From NCBI GenBank assembly GCA_903904755.1, contig CAIVDV010000007.1, positions 1 through 57,038 on the forward strand: a stretch of DNA of 57,038 bases, in the 5' to 3' direction. This document shows positions 54,751-57,038 of this stretch, one piece after another. The first letter of the stretch is position 1. Each line of letters begins with the position of its first letter. The notes under the pieces are model-generated. The model was not told the origin of the DNA. It saw only the letters and a program-made list of their open reading frames with translations, and did not search any database. The DNA comes from an uncultured Acidobacteriaceae bacterium. GTDB lineage: Bacteria > Acidobacteriota > Terriglobia > Terriglobales > Acidobacteriaceae. Both the position numbers and the translations under genes were made by a program.

Positions 54751-55032
54751 ATGCCGGGCACGGATGCGCCTTTGGCTTCAAGACAGCTTCAATCATCACC
54801 CTCTTCAGTGGTTTGCCCCTTCGAGAAGCATTACACGCCGGACCAGCTCGCTGAGCTTTGGCACGTTGCGGCCAATACGGTCCGTCGCTGGTGCGAAGAA
54901 TCCGGCGGGGTGCTTAAGATCGATCGCCCCGAACGGCTGCACAAGCGCGGATACAAAAGCCTGCGTATTCCCGAATCTACAGCGACCCGCATATACGCGA
55001 TGTACTTCGCCCCGAGAAAGGCGGCTGCTTGA
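54751..55032 (+). CDS. Small helix-turn-helix (excisionase/MerR-like) DNA-binding protein
   Basis: 93 residues. Residues about 25-80 read HYTPDQLAELWHVAANTVRRWCEESGG, then a wing-like RLHKRGYKSLRIPESTATRIY, the usual layout of excisionase-type HTH_17 domains (helix, turn, recognition helix with VRRW, then wing). The start is uncertain: the ATG at 54751 has only a distant GGGG, and a later start is possible. First gene of the mobile region; it may regulate the element or act in excision. Confidence 0.6.
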   Translation: MPGTDAPLASRQLQSSPSSVVCPFEKHYTPDQLAELWHVAANTVRRWCEESGGVLKIDRPERLHKRGYKSLRIPESTATRIYAMYFAPRKAAA

Positions 55033-55147
55033 CTCACGGCGCTTTCGGGTGCTGCAGAAGCGCACTGGCTGGAGCAAAGGCGGGACTCTGCCTCTGTTCC
55101 CTATAAAGGAATCACAGGCTGCTTGAGACAACGGGAGAAGAAACGAA

Positions 55148-55837
55148 ATGGCTGAAGAGAAATTTGACAAAATGTCAGTTTTGGCAGGGGAACTCGAACG
55201 GATTGAGAACTCGTTTGGCGATGCCCAGGGAGAAGATTTGACACGCACCCGAGGCGCTTTGCTCGGAGCTATCGAAAAGTACACAGGCAGTCGATTCGCC
55301 CTTGGCCACATGCTGCTTCAGTACAAGCAGTACTTTCGGGCCGAGCGGGGCTGGGTCGTCGCGGCACGGGCAATCGGTGCTGCAATTGGCCGCAATGAGA
55401 GAACCGTCTATCGGATCATTGGCGACTACGAGATTGCATCCCAGCTTCCGCCAGTCACAATCAACGCTCTTCAAGAGATGAACATCGATCCTGCTGCGGC
55501 GAAGAATCTTAAGGTAGTGAAGAAGCTGCTGGAGATGCCCAAGCCGAAGTCTGCCAAAGACGCAGAAGATGCTGTGAATGTCGCCATTCAGGAAAACCTG
55601 GCACGTAAGAAGTTGAGCGCGAAGACTCCTGTTGGGAGCGAATTGGAGGACTTTGCCCAGAAGATCGTCAAGCAATTTGAGTCCCGGTATGGTTCTAGTG
55701 CACCACATGAACGGGATGCGGAAGTTCGATATGTCCTCGAACTCGTGGTGAACACATTGCGGGCCGATATCCGGGATCTGAAGATCTACGGCCGGCCAAC
55801 TCTCGTTCCCAAACCCTCGCGACGGGAGGTTGCGTGA
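55148..55837 (+). CDS. DUF3102-like mobile-element protein
   Basis: 229-residue soluble protein. Residues about 45-95 (RFALGHMLLQYKQYF, then GWVVAARAIGAAIGRNERTVYRIIGDYE) match the layout of DUF3102/ParB-type helix-turn-helix regions common on phages and plasmids. The C-terminal half is Lys/Glu-rich and helical (SAKDAEDAVNVAIQENLARKK). ATG at 55148 with GGAGAAG upstream. Its stop overlaps the DUF5131 start (GTGA), so the two form one operon. Third-codon use is far less C/G-biased than in genes left of 54 kb. Confidence 0.6.
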   Translation: MAEEKFDKMSVLAGELERIENSFGDAQGEDLTRTRGALLGAIEKYTGSRFALGHMLLQYKQYFRAERGWVVAARAIGAAIGRNERTVYRIIGDYEIASQLPPVTINALQEMNIDPAAAKNLKVVKKLLEMPKPKSAKDAEDAVNVAIQENLARKKLSAKTPVGSELEDFAQKIVKQFESRYGSSAPHERDAEVRYVLELVVNTLRADIRDLKIYGRPTLVPKPSRREVA

Positions 55838-56817
55838 GCCTTGATGCATCCGGAATCAGCTGGACGGATGGAACGCTGAACAGTCTTTATGGCTGCAAGG
55901 AGTGTTCCGTCGGTTGTCGGCTCTGCTACGCCGTCAATCGAGTCTACAGACATTCGCAGAACCCGCGGCTCCATCAGGACGGACGTTTCGATGGCTTGGT
56001 CGAAAGAATCACTCTGGCGGACGGGCGGACCACGGCTCGATTCACCAACCGGCTGTTGTTTGACCCCAGCCATCTTTATGCAGTGCTGAAGGACTGTAAG
56101 CCGAAGATGATCTTTGTGAATGAGTTCTCGGACTTATTTCATTCGGCGACTCCCGAAGAGGTGATTCTCGAGCACTTCAGGGTATTCAAGGCGGCATCCT
56201 GGCATCAGTTTCAGGTCCTGACAAAGCGAGGCTCTCGCCTCAAGGACATGAATGCAGTGATCCTTCGCGAACTTGGCGCATGGCCGGAGAATGTCTGGCA
56301 GGGCGTCTCGGTCTGCTCCGCAAAGCCCGTTGAAATGCAGCGAATCGACGAACTGGGTGCCACTGGCGCTCACTTGAGGTGGTTGTCGTTCGAGCCGTGG
56401 ATCTCCGATATGAACGAGCCCCTCAGGAAAGCTATCCCGAAGCTGAGAGCGATCCTGCGCAAAAACAAGATCGCGTGGACAGTGGTTGGCGGCGAGTCCG
56501 GTTCAAAAGACGACACCAATCTGATGACACTGGATGATGCCCGTTACCTGATTCAGGAGAGCCGCGCGGCAGGATGCAAAGTTCATTTCAAACAACTCGG
56601 CACAGCATTGGCAATTCAACTAGGTGTCTATTCGACAGACCGAGGGCATCGCTCCAAAGGCGGCAGCCCGGATCAATGGCCCGAGGACCTGAACGTTCGT
56701 CAGTGGCCGGAGTTCTCCGGCTCAGCGGTCTGGGCCGATACCGAGTTTGTCGCATCTTTCAAGGCGGGAGAATGGATGCACTTTGAGCCCGGCGGAGTGA
56801 AATACCCAACCTTCTGA
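55834..56817 (+). CDS. DUF5131 (phage Gp37/Gp68) family protein
   Basis: 327 residues. N-terminal SWTDGTLNSLYGC21KEC24SVGC28RLC31YA has the Cys-x6-Cys-x2-Cys pattern of the DUF5131 family plus an extra Cys24. Later motifs IFVNEFSDLFH, FQVLTKRGSRL, VWQGVSVCSAKP, WLSFEPWI, WTVVGGESGSK and CKVHFKQLGT follow the family order; the fold is thought to relate to radical-SAM/spore photoproduct lyase enzymes. Activity is unknown. GTG at 55834 with GGGAGGT, overlapping the previous stop. Such genes occur on phages and islands, often beside a three-Cys-motif partner protein, not visible here. Confidence 0.85.
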   Translation: MSLDASGISWTDGTLNSLYGCKECSVGCRLCYAVNRVYRHSQNPRLHQDGRFDGLVERITLADGRTTARFTNRLLFDPSHLYAVLKDCKPKMIFVNEFSDLFHSATPEEVILEHFRVFKAASWHQFQVLTKRGSRLKDMNAVILRELGAWPENVWQGVSVCSAKPVEMQRIDELGATGAHLRWLSFEPWISDMNEPLRKAIPKLRAILRKNKIAWTVVGGESGSKDDTNLMTLDDARYLIQESRAAGCKVHFKQLGTALAIQLGVYSTDRGHRSKGGSPDQWPEDLNVRQWPEFSGSAVWADTEFVASFKAGEWMHFEPGGVKYPTF

Positions 56818-57038
56818 CTAACGAGGGCCGCAGTTCTGGCAACACCTGGCAGTGGAGTTGTCCTTCTCTGCTCAGGTCAGCGCAGGAGACTTAAACTCCC
56901 TAGCAGCCCGTGGTAAAAGTCGTGTTCTGCGCCAGTACGGGACGAGCTTGAAAACGTCTAAACGGTATGGCGATGGGCAAGCGGCAACATCGAGAGCGGC
57001 AAGAGGATTTGTGGGTGGCGCACACGGAATTGGCCACC
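56818..57038 (+). mobile_element. Insertion sequence, left part (cut by window edge)
   Basis: An IS probably begins between 56818 and 56966. AGCAGCCCGTGGTAAAAGTC near 56901-56920 could be its terminal repeat, but the right end lies outside the window, so the boundary cannot be confirmed. It contains the transposase start at 56967. Confidence 0.5.
56967..57038 (+). CDS. Transposase, N-terminal fragment (IS1182-like)
   Basis: 24 codons before the window ends: MAMGKRQHRERQEDLWVAHT and ELAT. The GKR...Q..LWVAHTELAT start resembles IS1182/IS5-group transposases, which usually continue with GHPFYxRLN. Family assignment from so few residues is tentative. Confidence 0.55.
   Translation, partial: MAMGKRQHRERQEDLWVAHTELAT

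Noticed and set aside
1-57038. CRISPR array or cas genes
   Set aside because: No regularly spaced direct repeats with unique spacers and no Cas-like proteins were found.

Overview
The window looks like chromosomal DNA of an Acidobacteriota member, most likely Terriglobales/Acidobacteriaceae. This is inferred from gene content: carboxypeptidase-regulatory (Oar-like) TonB-dependent receptors, an S53 peptidase with Ig-like repeats, a PadR-HAAS pair, a short rpoZ upstream of rho, and high G+C. No 16S gene is present, so the assignment is an inference. By eye the + strand has more C than G over roughly 1-54300 whichever way the genes run; two stretches break this, 34452-34870 and everything right of about 54345.

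Region by region: (1) 1-9393, minus strand, is the division/cell-wall (dcw) cluster mraZ-rsmH-ftsL-ftsI-murE-murF-[subclass B3-type metallo-beta-lactamase]-mraY. The lactamase gene is translationally coupled to murF, and a tandem-repeat MraZ operator lies upstream of mraZ. (2) 9668-24277 is a metabolic and envelope stretch: DUF2127, SRPBCC, a small outer-membrane barrel, a glycerol-facilitator-type aquaporin, a YncE-like propeller divergent from a TonB receptor and phosphoesterase, an MFS/MatB-like ligase pair, and a LamG protein divergent from a GH29 fucosidase. (3) 24336-28615 is housekeeping: tRNA-Ala(CGC), rho, rpoZ, a small membrane protein and comM. (4) 28806-38810 holds the S53 peptidase, L-serine dehydratase, a CPBP protease, rsmE, a pterin dehydratase and a chemoreceptor. 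(5) 39085-42514 holds an apparent small RNA gene and the operon rfbA-rfbC-rfbD-nudix (no rfbB here), followed by a repeat-rich spacer. (6) 42515-53927 holds mogA, a nucleoside-type MFS, padR-HAAS, a secreted Gpx, an EF-P family gene with a YeiP/EfpL-like tip, and a TonB receptor/TolB-like unit next to an M28 peptidase.

The right end (about 54316 onward) is a mobile region. A 27-bp tRNA 3' fragment marks a probable attachment site. To its right are genes of different base composition: an HTH protein, a DUF3102-like protein and a DUF5131 (Gp37/Gp68) protein, then the start of a transposase cut by the window edge.

The observations I would follow first are: a beta-lactamase built into the cell-wall operon together with an altered SxN motif in FtsI; a cysteine-rich short ORF followed by terminator-like hairpins in the leader of the 51.8-kb TonB receptor, with a similar arrangement before the M28 gene; an orphan structured RNA at 39.3 kb; the PTARG-tip EF-P; and the tRNA-bounded DUF5131 island with a possibly structured leader.
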